Below, piece by piece: positions 17,609 through 25,436 of a stretch of 50,748 nucleotides of DNA. A program made the position numbers and the translations under genes. The notes beneath the pieces are model-generated. The model was given only the letters and a program-made list of their open reading frames with translations, was not told the DNA's origin and made no database searches. The stretch spans positions 1-50,748 of the forward strand of contig JAIQGE010000025.1 of NCBI GenBank assembly GCA_020072815.1, written 5' to 3'. Positions within the stretch are counted from its first letter, which is position 1; every line of letters begins with the position of its first letter. The DNA is from Terriglobia bacterium. Lineage in GTDB: Bacteria; Acidobacteriota; Terriglobia; Terriglobales; Acidobacteriaceae.

Positions 17609-18262
17609 CTACTTCGCCGGCTCTTTCTTTTCCGGTGTTGCCGGACGCTTGCGCGCTTTGATCACGATGGCCAGATCACCATTGCGGGTGTTGGTGAAAC
17701 GCAACTTGACGTGGCCTTCTTCGTCCAGTGAGATCACCGCCGGAGTGTTCACCGACGTCAGCATCCAGCCCGGCGGCAGTATCACGTAGTTCACAGGACG
17801 GCCCAACGTTCGCGCCCAGACCAGCTCGCCGTCCTTCACCGTGTAGCTCACGGGATCGGTGTAGGCTTCCTGAGCGCGAACTCGCGCGGATTGGCCTTCC
17901 GCGATGGGATGCTCCAAATCGCCCTGCACCGCTACCGATTCGGGATCAAGTTTGTCTGGATAGTAATCAAGGGCGTTTACGTCTTTGCCGGTGACGGCGT
18001 AAGTCTTGAGCGGCTTGCCGCTGTCCACGTCAATCATCTTGGCGTCCGGCGAGACCACGCTTCCCTTGCGCACAAAGCTATGGACGTACTTCTGCCCGAC
18101 CCGGGTCACGGTGAAGTCATGCGAGAAGCGGAACTGGTGCGTGTCCGGATCGAGAAGCCAGTAAGTGATCACGCGGTCCTGTTCGGCGCGATGAAATGAT
18201 TCGTCCTGGGCCTGGACGGACAGCGCAGCCAGCGCGAACACGACGATCGCCAACTTTTTCAT
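17609..18262 (-). CDS. Exported protein of unknown function, paralogue of its upstream neighbour
   Basis: A 217-aa protein with a signal peptide (MKKLAIVVFALAALSVQA). The mature part is beta-rich and colinear with the 18259-18852 product. Both share TPESHQF/DPDTHQF at the start, a 'GKELK/GKPLK...ITGKDA/VTGKDV' stretch, a 'Y.KDG.LV..R.LG' strand, 'VLP.GW' and a C-terminal 'GRVRLSF/GHVKLRF..N.R.' strand. Its ATG overlaps the stop of the upstream gene (ATGA), so they are cotranscribed. The C-terminus is rich in Lys and Pro. Function is unknown; an envelope-bound pair is likely. Confidence 0.82.
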   Translation of the reverse strand: MKKLAIVVFALAALSVQAQDESFHRAEQDRVITYWLLDPDTHQFRFSHDFTVTRVGQKYVHSFVRKGSVVSPDAKMIDVDSGKPLKTYAVTGKDVNALDYYPDKLDPESVAVQGDLEHPIAEGQSARVRAQEAYTDPVSYTVKDGELVWARTLGRPVNYVILPPGWMLTSVNTPAVISLDEEGHVKLRFTNTRNGDLAIVIKARKRPATPEKKEPAK

Positions 18263-18852
18263 GGCAGTCTCCGCGCGACGATTCTTACAGGAAGCTGGTC
18301 ATCGCGATCATTGAGAAAGCTGAGCCGGACGCGGCCGTCAGCGTCGGTGGAAACCATCGCCGGAGAAGCGCTCTCCACCACTTCCCATCCTTTGGGTAGC
18401 ACAACCACGTTGCGCTTGATGCCCAGCGGCCGCTCGAACACCAGTTGGCCGTCTTTCAGGTAATAGGAAGCCGCGTCAGTATAGGTCTTGAAGATGCGAA
18501 TGCGGGTCTCGCCGCCCTTGGGCACCGGGCCCGGCAGACGGACCTTGATGAACTCAGCGTTGTCCGGCGTTTGGGAGGAGACCAGGCCCGCTGCTTTCGC
18601 GTCCTTGCCGGTGATCGGCTCTAACTTCAGTTCTTTGCCGGTGCTGCGTTCGATCACGCGTTCCTTCGTCGCCACCGAGCCTGGCCGGATTGGATTGAGA
18701 AAGAACTCCGCGCCCTCGCGGTCCTGAGTAACGTCATAGCTGATGGCGAACTGATGGCTCTCCGGCGTCAAAAGCTCGTACAAGGTGAATTCGTCGCTGG
18801 CCACCAGCGGCACACTCAGCAGCAGAAGCAGCGCAACGATTCTGGTCCACAT
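18259..18852 (-). CDS. Exported protein of unknown function, first of a paralogous pair
   Basis: About 197 aa. The start at 18852 gives the clean signal peptide MWTRIVALLLLLSVPLVAS; an ATG at 18882 would add ten residues. The mature part aligns end to end by eye with the product of the gene it overlaps by four bases (17609-18262). The strand pattern 'SYYLKDGQLVFERPLG..RNVVVLPKGW' suggests a beta-sandwich. There are no catalytic motifs. The pair probably arose by tandem duplication and may form a heterodimer in the periplasm or at the outer membrane. Confidence 0.8.
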   Translation of the reverse strand: MWTRIVALLLLLSVPLVASDEFTLYELLTPESHQFAISYDVTQDREGAEFFLNPIRPGSVATKERVIERSTGKELKLEPITGKDAKAAGLVSSQTPDNAEFIKVRLPGPVPKGGETRIRIFKTYTDAASYYLKDGQLVFERPLGIKRNVVVLPKGWEVVESASPAMVSTDADGRVRLSFLNDRDDQLPVRIVARRLP

Positions 18853-18923
18853 AGCGGCGGAGTGTATCACAGTGACGGCCACTTCTCTGCAAAGCCACGC
18901 GCCTCGCGACGCATCTTTGCCTT

Positions 18924-18956
18924 GGCTAATTGCCAGTTGCCAGCTGCTGCTTCTTA
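18924..18956. repeat. GGCTAATTGCCAGTTGCCAG word repeat
   Basis: GGCTAATTGCCAGTTGCCAGC belongs to the AATTGCCA word family seen at 7285-7436 and 9268-9358. It sits between two divergent genes. Confidence 0.6.
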
Positions 18957-18985
18957 TTACAAACCGGTAATCGCAGCCTTCTGCT

Positions 18986-18991
18986 TATAAT
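18986..18991 (+). promoter_or_regulatory. TATAAT box nine bases before the TPM gene
   Basis: A consensus -10 box is separated from the ATG at 19001 by nine bases, with no ribosome binding site between them. Leaderless transcription is a plausible reading. Confidence 0.4.
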
Positions 18992-19000
18992 TGACAAAGA

Positions 19001-19831
19001 ATGGTTCCCAACAAGATCTGGCAGGCAGCGATTTGGGTTCTGGCAGTGGCCTGCCTGAGTTGCGGGCTGCGCGCTGAGCCTATCAAGCAGCTCAAGCCCA
19101 CGGGATACGTCAACGACTTCGCCGACGAACTGGACGACTACACCTCCGACGCCATCACCACTCTCTGCCAGCAGATTGACCAGAAGGCCAAAGCGCAGAT
19201 TGCAGTGGTCACCATCAAGTCGCTCGACGGAGCTGATATTGAAAGTTACGCTGTCAGCCTCTACAAGGAATGGGGCATCGGATCAAAGGCCAGCAACCGT
19301 GGCGTGCTGATCCTGCTTGCAGTCAATGACCACCGTTACCGCATTGAAGTGGGCTACGGGCTGGAGCCCATTCTTCCCGACGGAAAAGTCGGCGGCTTTG
19401 GCCGTGAAGCTGTTCCCCTGCTTCAGCAAAAGCAATATAGCGAGGCCATGTTGTTGCTTACCCAGCGCGTGGCCGATGTAATTGCCGCCGATGCGGGCGT
19501 CACCATCAAACCTCCAGTGCCGCCGAGCACACCTGCACCCGCGGTCGGCACGCCTCCGCGGCCAGCCCACCACTTTTCTCCCGGCACAGTCATCCTGTTG
19601 ACGATCGTGGGCGTAATCGCCCTGGCCATTGTCGCCAACATGTTCGGGTTTGGCGGACTGCTCAACGTGGTGAGCGTCATCCTGAACATCGTACTGATGT
19701 TTAGTGGCGGCGGCGGGCGCGGGCGCGACGGCGGCAGTTGGGGCGGCGGAGGTGGCTTCGGCGGTGGTGGCGGGTTTGGCGGATTTGGCGGAGGCAGCTC
19801 CGGAGGCGGCGGCGCAAGCGGCGACTGGTAG
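19001..19831 (+). CDS. TPM-domain (YgcG-like) membrane protein
   Basis: A 276-aa protein with a signal peptide (residues about 5-26). The TPM domain at about 35-165 is recognisable by GYVNDFADELDD, IAVVTIKSLDGADIESYAVS, the GIGSKASNRGVLILLAV motif and YRIEVGYGLEPILPDGKVGG. A Pro-rich linker (about 170-195), one membrane helix (FSPGTVILLTIVGVIALAIV region) and a hydrophobic stretch follow. The tail is Gly-rich (GGGGGFGGFGGGSSGG type). Such proteins often accompany LemA proteins, as here, and may act in envelope maintenance or photosystem-repair-like phosphatase roles known from plant TLP18.3. The cellular role here is unknown. Confidence 0.9.
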   Translation: MVPNKIWQAAIWVLAVACLSCGLRAEPIKQLKPTGYVNDFADELDDYTSDAITTLCQQIDQKAKAQIAVVTIKSLDGADIESYAVSLYKEWGIGSKASNRGVLILLAVNDHRYRIEVGYGLEPILPDGKVGGFGREAVPLLQQKQYSEAMLLLTQRVADVIAADAGVTIKPPVPPSTPAPAVGTPPRPAHHFSPGTVILLTIVGVIALAIVANMFGFGGLLNVVSVILNIVLMFSGGGGRGRDGGSWGGGGGFGGGGGFGGFGGGSSGGGGASGDW

Positions 19832-19853
19832 CCGCAGAGCGGAGAAACACTCT

Positions 19854-20564
19854 ATGGAAGCAGAAAAGCAAATCGCAGAATTTGTGGAACGTCTCAAGCA
19901 GGCGGCCGGCCCGAACCTGGAGTGCGTCGCGCTCTTCGGCTCAGCCGTCTCCGATGACTTCCATCCCGACTTCTCAGACATCAATCTCCTTTGCGTGGTG
20001 GGCCAACTCTCCGCGCAAACTCTGGCTGCGTTGGCGCCGGCCATCCGATGGTGGACCGAGAACATGTTCCCAGCGCCGCTGGTCTTTTCCCGCACGGAAC
20101 TGGAACGCTCCGCGGACGTGTTTGCCATCGAATTGCTCGACATCTGCCAGCGGCACCGCATTCTCTATGGCGAAGACATCTTCAGCAACCTGGTGGTGCC
20201 CATGGACCTGCATCGCATCCAATTGGAGAACAACCTGCGCACCAAGCTGCTGACCTTGCGGCAAATGTATATTCCGGCTGCCGCCAATGACGACCGCGTG
20301 CGCCGGCTCATGCTGGATTCAGTCTCCAACTTCGGCGCGCTGTTCCGCCACACGCTCATCGCGATGGGAGAGCAGCCGCTGGCGTCCAAAGCTGACAACA
20401 TCAAGAAACTGGCCGACCGGGTCAAGTTTGATCCTGCCATTTTTCTGCAACTGTTGCAGGTGCGCGCCCGCAAGGCAAACGAAAGTGAGATTGCCGCGGA
20501 CACTGGATTTGCCAAGTATCTGGAAGCAATTGACAAGGTAGTTCAGGCCGTGGACGCCCTGTAA
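19854..20564 (+). CDS. Nucleotidyltransferase-fold protein
   Basis: A 236-aa protein. The N-terminal motif LFGSAVSDDFHPDFSDINLL is the GSx(n)DxD-like signature of minimal nucleotidyltransferases, with the second acidic residue replaced by Asn (DIN). The domain may therefore bind but not transfer nucleotides, or use another acidic residue. A helical domain follows (LENNLRTKLLTLRQMYIPAA onward), like HEPN/substrate-binding helices. The gene starts 22 bases after the TPM gene and is followed 43 bases later by lemA, making a three-gene operon. The upstream open frame is an artefact of the Gly-rich TPM tail. The target is unknown. Confidence 0.8.
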   Translation: MEAEKQIAEFVERLKQAAGPNLECVALFGSAVSDDFHPDFSDINLLCVVGQLSAQTLAALAPAIRWWTENMFPAPLVFSRTELERSADVFAIELLDICQRHRILYGEDIFSNLVVPMDLHRIQLENNLRTKLLTLRQMYIPAAANDDRVRRLMLDSVSNFGALFRHTLIAMGEQPLASKADNIKKLADRVKFDPAIFLQLLQVRARKANESEIAADTGFAKYLEAIDKVVQAVDAL

Positions 20565-20607
20565 CCCTTGTACGTTAGAATCGCCTACGTGGACGGAGGA
20601 GAAGAAA

Positions 20608-21216
20608 ATGAAAGCGCTCATCGTAATCGTCATCATTGCCGTGTTGCTGCTGGCCTGCTTTGGCAGCTACATCAGCACCAAGAACCAACTCGTGACCAAA
20701 AATGAAGCGGTAAAGGCCGCTTGGTCGCAGGTGGATATTGTGCTGCAGCGCCGCGCCGACCTGATCCCCAACCTGGTGGAGACGGTGAAAGGCTTTGCCG
20801 CGCAGGAGCAGACGGTCTTTGGCGATATCGCTAAAGCACGTTCACGTTTGCTCTCTGCTAACACGCCGACCGACAAGATCGCCGCCAACCAGCAACTTGA
20901 TGGCGCAATCGGCCGTCTGTTGGTGATCGTGGAGAACTACCCGCAGTTGCGCTCCAATGAAAACTTCTTGCGCTTGCAGGATGAACTTGCCGGAACGGAG
21001 AATCGCATCGCCGTCGAACGCAAACGCTACAACGATTCCCTGCAGGACTACAACACCTACATCGGCCTGTTTCCCAACAGCCTTTGGGCGGGGATGGCCG
21101 GCTTCAAGCGCAATGACGCCTATTTTGCCGCCAGTGAAGGCGCCAAGAGCGTGCCGAAAGTTGATTTCTCCGGCGTGAAGCCCGGCGCAACGGCCACTCC
21201 CGTGCCCGCTCGCTAA
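20608..21216 (+). CDS. LemA family protein
   Basis: A 202-aa protein. The N-terminal membrane helix (residues 2-20, KALIVIVIIAVLLLACFGSY) is followed by the LemA core: KNEAVKAAWSQVDIVLQRRA, DLIPNLVETVKGFAAQE, and the NYPQLRSNENFLRLQDELAG segment. The later RYNDSLQDYNTYIGLFPNSL is also conserved. It is predicted to expose a coiled-coil four-helix body on the outside of the inner membrane. The strong site GGAGGAGAAG precedes the ATG. Association with a TPM protein is common; the intervening nucleotidyltransferase gene is less usual. Confidence 0.95.
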   Translation: MKALIVIVIIAVLLLACFGSYISTKNQLVTKNEAVKAAWSQVDIVLQRRADLIPNLVETVKGFAAQEQTVFGDIAKARSRLLSANTPTDKIAANQQLDGAIGRLLVIVENYPQLRSNENFLRLQDELAGTENRIAVERKRYNDSLQDYNTYIGLFPNSLWAGMAGFKRNDAYFAASEGAKSVPKVDFSGVKPGATATPVPAR

Positions 21217-21223
21217 GCATTTT

Positions 21224-21247
21224 GGGCCGCGGCTACGGCTGCGGCCC
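21224..21247. terminator. Hairpin between convergent lemA and the HTH/TPR gene
   Basis: GGGCCGCGGC pairs with GCTGCGGCCC around loop TACG, a ten-pair stem with one G-U pair. No T-run follows on either strand, so it may slow polymerase or serve both convergent transcripts rather than be a classic terminator. Confidence 0.55.
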
Positions 21248-21300
21248 AGCTAATTGTCAAAGAGCACCGGCACGACTATCAGCGCGTGCCGCTGGAAACT

Positions 21301-22944
21301 TCACTTCGTCAGCCCGATCCTCTGCACCAGCTCCTGGAAACGTTCGTCAGAACGCATGTCGTCGAGCATGGGATCCACGTTGAGCCACGTCAGGCCGTCG
21401 GCGCGTTCGCGGAACGCCTTGTCCAGCCACACCAGCGCGCGTTCGCGGTCGCCCAACCCGGCGTACAACATGCCGAAGTACGTGGGCGGAATGTAGCGTT
21501 TGGCCATCACCGACCTGAAGCTCTCCGCCATCTTCTTGGCTTCGTCCAACTGGCCGACCACGGCATACGCCAGGCCCAGCGCGGCGTCAACCAGGGGAAC
21601 TTCGCCCGGCGGCGCTGCGGCCTTCAACTGTTCAATGCATTCCTTCTCCTGGCCCAGACGCATGTGCGAGCGGCCTTTGATGTAGTGCAGCATGAAGTGC
21701 TTGGGATCAAGCTGCAGGCCTTTGGCGCATTCGTCCACCGACTGCTGAAACTCGCGGCCAAAGTAATATGCCAGCGCGCGCGTTGCGTGGACGGCCACCA
21801 GCCGGTGCGGGTCCGTCTCCTGCACAATGCGCATGGTCTCTTCAATTTCGCGCAGCGCATCTTCGCGCCGGCCTAGCGCCAGCAGCAGCCATGAATACCA
21901 CAAGTGGGCGTCAGGATAGTCGGGATTCAACTCCAGCGCGCGCTTGTAGTGCGTCTCCGCGCCCGCCCAGTTCCAGTGATAGTGGTGTTCGACTAACGCC
22001 AGCGCGGTGTGGGCTTCCGCCAGTTCGCTGTCCAGTTGCAGCGACTGCCGCGCCGCCGTCTCCGCCTTGGGCATGGCTTCATGCGGAGGCAGAATGTCAA
22101 ATGGCGCAATCGCCAGCAGCGCGTACGCGCTGGCCAGTCCGGCGTGCGCCGGAGCGTAGCTTGGATCAAGCTCCACGGCGTGCTTGAAATCCTGAATGCT
22201 CTTGCTGATGCCCGCCGGAGTCATCTCATGCAGGTGGAAGCGCGCTTTCAGATAGGCGTCATACGCGGCCGGCTGGATGCGATGCTGGCCTTTGCGAAGT
22301 CCGGTGAGCCGCTCGCTCTCGGTGAGATTCAGCGCCAGGTGAATTTCCCCGGCGATGGCCTGGGCAATCTCCGCCTGCACGCTCAGGACGTCACTCATGT
22401 CGCGTTCGTAGGTTTCAGCCCAGAGCTGCGTCTGGTCCTGGATTTCGCTGAGTTGCGCAGTGATGCGCACGCGGTCGCCGCCGCGGCGTACTTTGCCTTC
22501 CAGCACGTAATCCACGCCCAGGTCTTTCTTCATCTGCTCCAGTGACGACTTGCTGTTGTCATAATGCAGCGCCGTGCCTCGGGCAATCACCGCCAGCTCC
22601 GCCGGCTGCAACCGCGTGATCTGTGTGATCATCTCTTCCGTCAGACCTTCACTGAAATAGTTGTCTTCCGCGCTGCCGCTCAGGTTGCCAAACGGCAGCA
22701 CCGCCAGCTTGATCTTGTCGCCGGGCTTTTGCGGCTGCTCCGCCGGCGCGGCTTGCTGACGCGTCGTGAACCATTGCGTCAGCTCCGCCGGATAGGCATA
22801 CACTGACCCCAGCTTGTCATGCTGGTGGCGATGCACCGGCAGACCTTCCTTTTTCTCCCAGCGCTGCACGGTGCGCACGTCGCGCCGCAGGTAGGAGGCA
22901 ATCTCCTTCCAGGAATCAAGCCGCTCTGCAAGATTGCCGGTCAT
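21301..22944 (-). CDS. HTH - TolB/FlgO-like - TPR regulator
   Basis: A 547-aa protein. Residues about 8-60 form an excisionase-like HTH (DSWKEIASYLRRDVRTVQRW, then a wing HRHQHDKLGSVYAYPAEL). Residues about 80-190 resemble the periplasmic TolB/FlgO-like domain of CadC-type proteins (AVLPFGNLSGSAEDNYFSEG; DLGVDYVLEGKVRRGGDRVR; LWAETYERDMSDVLSVQAEI). The remainder is about eight TPR repeats. No membrane helix is evident, so the protein appears cytoplasmic. This architecture is frequent in Acidobacteriota. It probably senses a ligand or partner through the TPRs and binds DNA; targets are unknown. Confidence 0.9.
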   Translation of the reverse strand: MTGNLAERLDSWKEIASYLRRDVRTVQRWEKKEGLPVHRHQHDKLGSVYAYPAELTQWFTTRQQAAPAEQPQKPGDKIKLAVLPFGNLSGSAEDNYFSEGLTEEMITQITRLQPAELAVIARGTALHYDNSKSSLEQMKKDLGVDYVLEGKVRRGGDRVRITAQLSEIQDQTQLWAETYERDMSDVLSVQAEIAQAIAGEIHLALNLTESERLTGLRKGQHRIQPAAYDAYLKARFHLHEMTPAGISKSIQDFKHAVELDPSYAPAHAGLASAYALLAIAPFDILPPHEAMPKAETAARQSLQLDSELAEAHTALALVEHHYHWNWAGAETHYKRALELNPDYPDAHLWYSWLLLALGRREDALREIEETMRIVQETDPHRLVAVHATRALAYYFGREFQQSVDECAKGLQLDPKHFMLHYIKGRSHMRLGQEKECIEQLKAAAPPGEVPLVDAALGLAYAVVGQLDEAKKMAESFRSVMAKRYIPPTYFGMLYAGLGDRERALVWLDKAFRERADGLTWLNVDPMLDDMRSDERFQELVQRIGLTK

Positions 22945-23013
22945 GGTTCGGGCTGTACTCTCCTCTTTGCTCTAGTTTGGCTGTCCATCATACTCTGCCG
23001 TTGGCGTTTTCCG

Positions 23014-23190
23014 ATGACGGCGATCACGTTGCGATGCCGGCGATTTCGGCGATCCCCCGCCCCCTCCCCCTTCATCCCCGAAAAATAAGGACTTAGCTCC
23101 ACTCATCCCCGGCGATACCCCCTTCAAATCCCGGCGATACCCAGGTTCAGCCCCGGCATGGCCCGCCCTCCATCCCCGGCGATGGTCTGC
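23014..23190. repeat. Reiterated CCCCGGCGAT words
   Basis: At least six variants of CCCGGCGAT occur, mostly as ATCCCCGGCGAT or ATCCCGGCGATACC, with irregular spacing. The same words reappear at about 47600-47625. The region 22945-23791 holds no gene I can support. Confidence 0.75.
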
Positions 23191-23294
23191 CCCTCCATAT
23201 ACGCATAACCCACTGTAATTAAACGAGTTATGTTAGCATGATGGACAGCGAAAGTCAAGCGCAAAGAAGCGATTTACCTTCCCCAAAAAGACTG

Positions 23295-23346
23295 AATCAC
23301 AAGATGTATGGATGACCAACCTAGATCAACCCCACATCTTGTGATT
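23295..23346. repeat. Perfect 13-bp inverted repeat
   Basis: AATCACAAGATGT (23295-23307) and ACATCTTGTGATT (23334-23346) are exact reverse complements separated by 26 bases. It could be a hairpin in RNA or a dyad operator. No gene starts close by; the nearest start is about 450 bases downstream. Confidence 0.75.
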
Positions 23347-23437
23347 TTGCGATTCTTGCGGACCGCGGACGCCCTCGCCTGCGCTAGCAGCAATCACTGC
23401 ACCGCCAACCGACGTTGGTAAAGAGAACTTGACCGTA

Positions 23438-23460
23438 GAGACGTGGCACCGCCACGTCTC
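23438..23460. repeat. Perfect 10-bp hairpin GAGACGTGGC/GCCACGTCTC
   Basis: The arms are exact with a three-base ACC loop. From memory, similar GAGACGTGGC hairpins are dispersed in some cyanobacterial, planctomycete and acidobacterial genomes as REP-like elements. A second hairpin (GGCAGGCTT/AAGCTTGCC, one G-U pair) follows at 23535-23554. Confidence 0.75.
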
Positions 23461-23791
23461 CCTGCCCGGGTGAAGCGGAATGTCGGAGTCACCCGCGATA
23501 CAGTCCCGCCAGGGACGACCGATAGCTTTAACAGGGCAGGCTTTCAAGCTTGCCTTCGCCGGAGGCGAACGAGGACACGTTTCCGAGGCGCGCAACGCGC
23601 GCTGAGGAATAAGTGCCGGGTAAGCACGAAAAGAAACTGCTTCCTCACTGCCGTAGGCCCGCGCGCAGCCAAGCGAAGCGCGATCAAACGAGCGATTGTA
23701 GAATATCCGCAGAGCCTCTGGTTAGAATCCGGGAACTGCTCTTGTGGAAACGAGTTCCCCCAAAGCGATTCAGAGTAAAAGGACGACCTCA

Positions 23792-25321
23792 GTGTATACA
23801 TTCGAGTGGATCCTCGGCGGACTCACGCGCTCCGAACAGGCCGAGGAGTTAGCGGAGTTCTATTCTAGACATTACGGACGATGGGGCAAGGGGAGTGGTC
23901 GGGAAGGCCAAGCAGTGAAATGCACGTCGGCCATGGTTCAGGAACTGCTAAAGTCGGCGGATTCTCGCATTGCGTTGGCTAGGCTCAACGGCGAATTAGT
24001 CGGCTACGCGATCGCACTCCAGACGAAAGTGCCCCACTACGGGATGGTCTCATGGGTAACACAACTGGTCGTCCATCAAGATCACCGGAGGAATAACGTA
24101 GGCAAGACTCTTTTGTTCACAATCTGGGGCTTCAGCGATCACAAGGCTTGGGGCTTAATCAGCGCAAACCCCTATGCAATCCGTGCTCTTGAGAAAGCGA
24201 CCCGCAGAAGGGGCTCGCCAAAACGGATAAAACAGAATCAAGATACGTTACTAAGGCTCGGTATTAGCGAGGTTCCCTATGTTAAGGAGTCGACAGAACT
24301 CCGAATCATGAAAGATGAGTCGCGAATAAACACTGCTTTCTTGCTCGACCACTCCACGTTGGATGAAATGCTAGCTGGTGTCATCAGCAAAGGGAAACCT
24401 TGGACGCTGGGCCCGTTGCCAGAAGGCTGGGAATGGTTTGCTTTTACATTCCATGATCAGGAGCAAATTGGACTGACTGCGATGGAACTCGAGCAAATGT
24501 TACTGGCGTCAGATGAAGTAACAAAGTGCGCATATTCGCGAATGCTGCTGAATGGGGGCGACCATTCCTGGGCGAAACACTCACCAGCTGAAGTCGATTT
24601 CATCATAGATAACTGCCTTAGCCCTGGGGCTGATTCGATTGTGGATTTCGGATGTGGCCGTGGGCGGCACGTTCTGCAATTGGCCTCCCGTGGGATCAAC
24701 GCGCTTGGCGTTGACTATGTTGAAGCATTCATTGCCGCCGCTCGCCAAGAAGCCCTTGCACGAGGCCTAACCCAAGCCTCATTTGCGGTTGCCGATTGTC
24801 GCACAATTAACCTGGAAAGAGAATTTGACGCGGGCATCTGCTTGTATGACGTCGTGGGTACCTACACAGAACGAGAAGATAATCTCAAAATCATTCAAAA
24901 TCTGGCGCGACATGTCAAACGAGGCGGTTACGTATTATTGTCAGTAATGAATATGGAGTTTACGGTACGCCAAGCACGACATTGGTTCTCAATCAGCACT
25001 GATCCCGACAAATTACTGGAACTCAAACCCAGCAGAACCATGGAAACAACCGGGGACATATTCGATCCGGAGCACTACATGATCGACAAAGAGACCAAAA
25101 TCGTCTACCGCAAAGAGCAGTTCGAAGCGGGTACAACCCTGCCGCAAGAGTTGTTGGTTAGGGACAGACGTTACACCAGGGACGAAATCGAGGCACTCTG
25201 CCGCCACGCCGGTATGGAGGTTATCTGGACTCGTTATGTTAGATCGGGCGCGTGGATGGAGCCCTTGGCGCGAGAAAGCGAACGCTCGAAAGAGATTTTG
25301 ATCCTTTGTAAGAGGTCGTGA
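23792..25321 (+). CDS. GNAT acetyltransferase - SAM methyltransferase fusion
   Basis: About 509 aa. The N-terminal half carries a GNAT fold: an acceptor strand ALARLNGELVGYAIALQTKV, then WVTQLVVHQDHRRNNVGKTL (acetyl-CoA pyrophosphate loop with Asn replacing a usual Gly). The C-terminal half is a class I methyltransferase with motif I VDFGCGRGRHVLQLASRG, then GVDYVEAFIAAARQEALARG, and the post-I acidic region CLYDVVGTYTEREDN. No signal peptide. The GTG at 23792 has AAAAGGA eight bases upstream; an earlier GTG at 23744 lacks one. The gene is AT-richer than its surroundings and is followed by a DUF4365 gene. It may modify a small molecule or nucleotide; the substrate is unknown. Confidence 0.85.
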   Translation: MYTFEWILGGLTRSEQAEELAEFYSRHYGRWGKGSGREGQAVKCTSAMVQELLKSADSRIALARLNGELVGYAIALQTKVPHYGMVSWVTQLVVHQDHRRNNVGKTLLFTIWGFSDHKAWGLISANPYAIRALEKATRRRGSPKRIKQNQDTLLRLGISEVPYVKESTELRIMKDESRINTAFLLDHSTLDEMLAGVISKGKPWTLGPLPEGWEWFAFTFHDQEQIGLTAMELEQMLLASDEVTKCAYSRMLLNGGDHSWAKHSPAEVDFIIDNCLSPGADSIVDFGCGRGRHVLQLASRGINALGVDYVEAFIAAARQEALARGLTQASFAVADCRTINLEREFDAGICLYDVVGTYTEREDNLKIIQNLARHVKRGGYVLLSVMNMEFTVRQARHWFSISTDPDKLLELKPSRTMETTGDIFDPEHYMIDKETKIVYRKEQFEAGTTLPQELLVRDRRYTRDEIEALCRHAGMEVIWTRYVRSGAWMEPLARESERSKEILILCKRS

Positions 25322-25330
25322 TTCGTTAAG

Positions 25331-25405
25331 GCATTCGGTCTAGCCCGATCAAGCATCAGTGTTGAACTCACATGTTAACGATGCTGCATTGGAGTGGCCG
25401 AATGC
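25331..25405. repeat. Inverted repeat in the gap between the fusion gene and the DUF4365 gene
   Basis: GCATTCGG (25331-25338) is complementary to CCGAATGC (25398-25405), with a GTTAAC palindrome between them. A structured leader or an intergenic hairpin is possible. Confidence 0.5.
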
Positions 25406-25436
25406 TTGTCCGACGCGGACAGTTGTAGGAGAGCTG

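Noticed and set aside
25331-25405. An integron attC site between the fusion gene and the DUF4365 gene
   Set aside because: Although inverted repeats are present, the GTTRRRY/RYYYAAC core sites do not fit, and no integrase is in the window.
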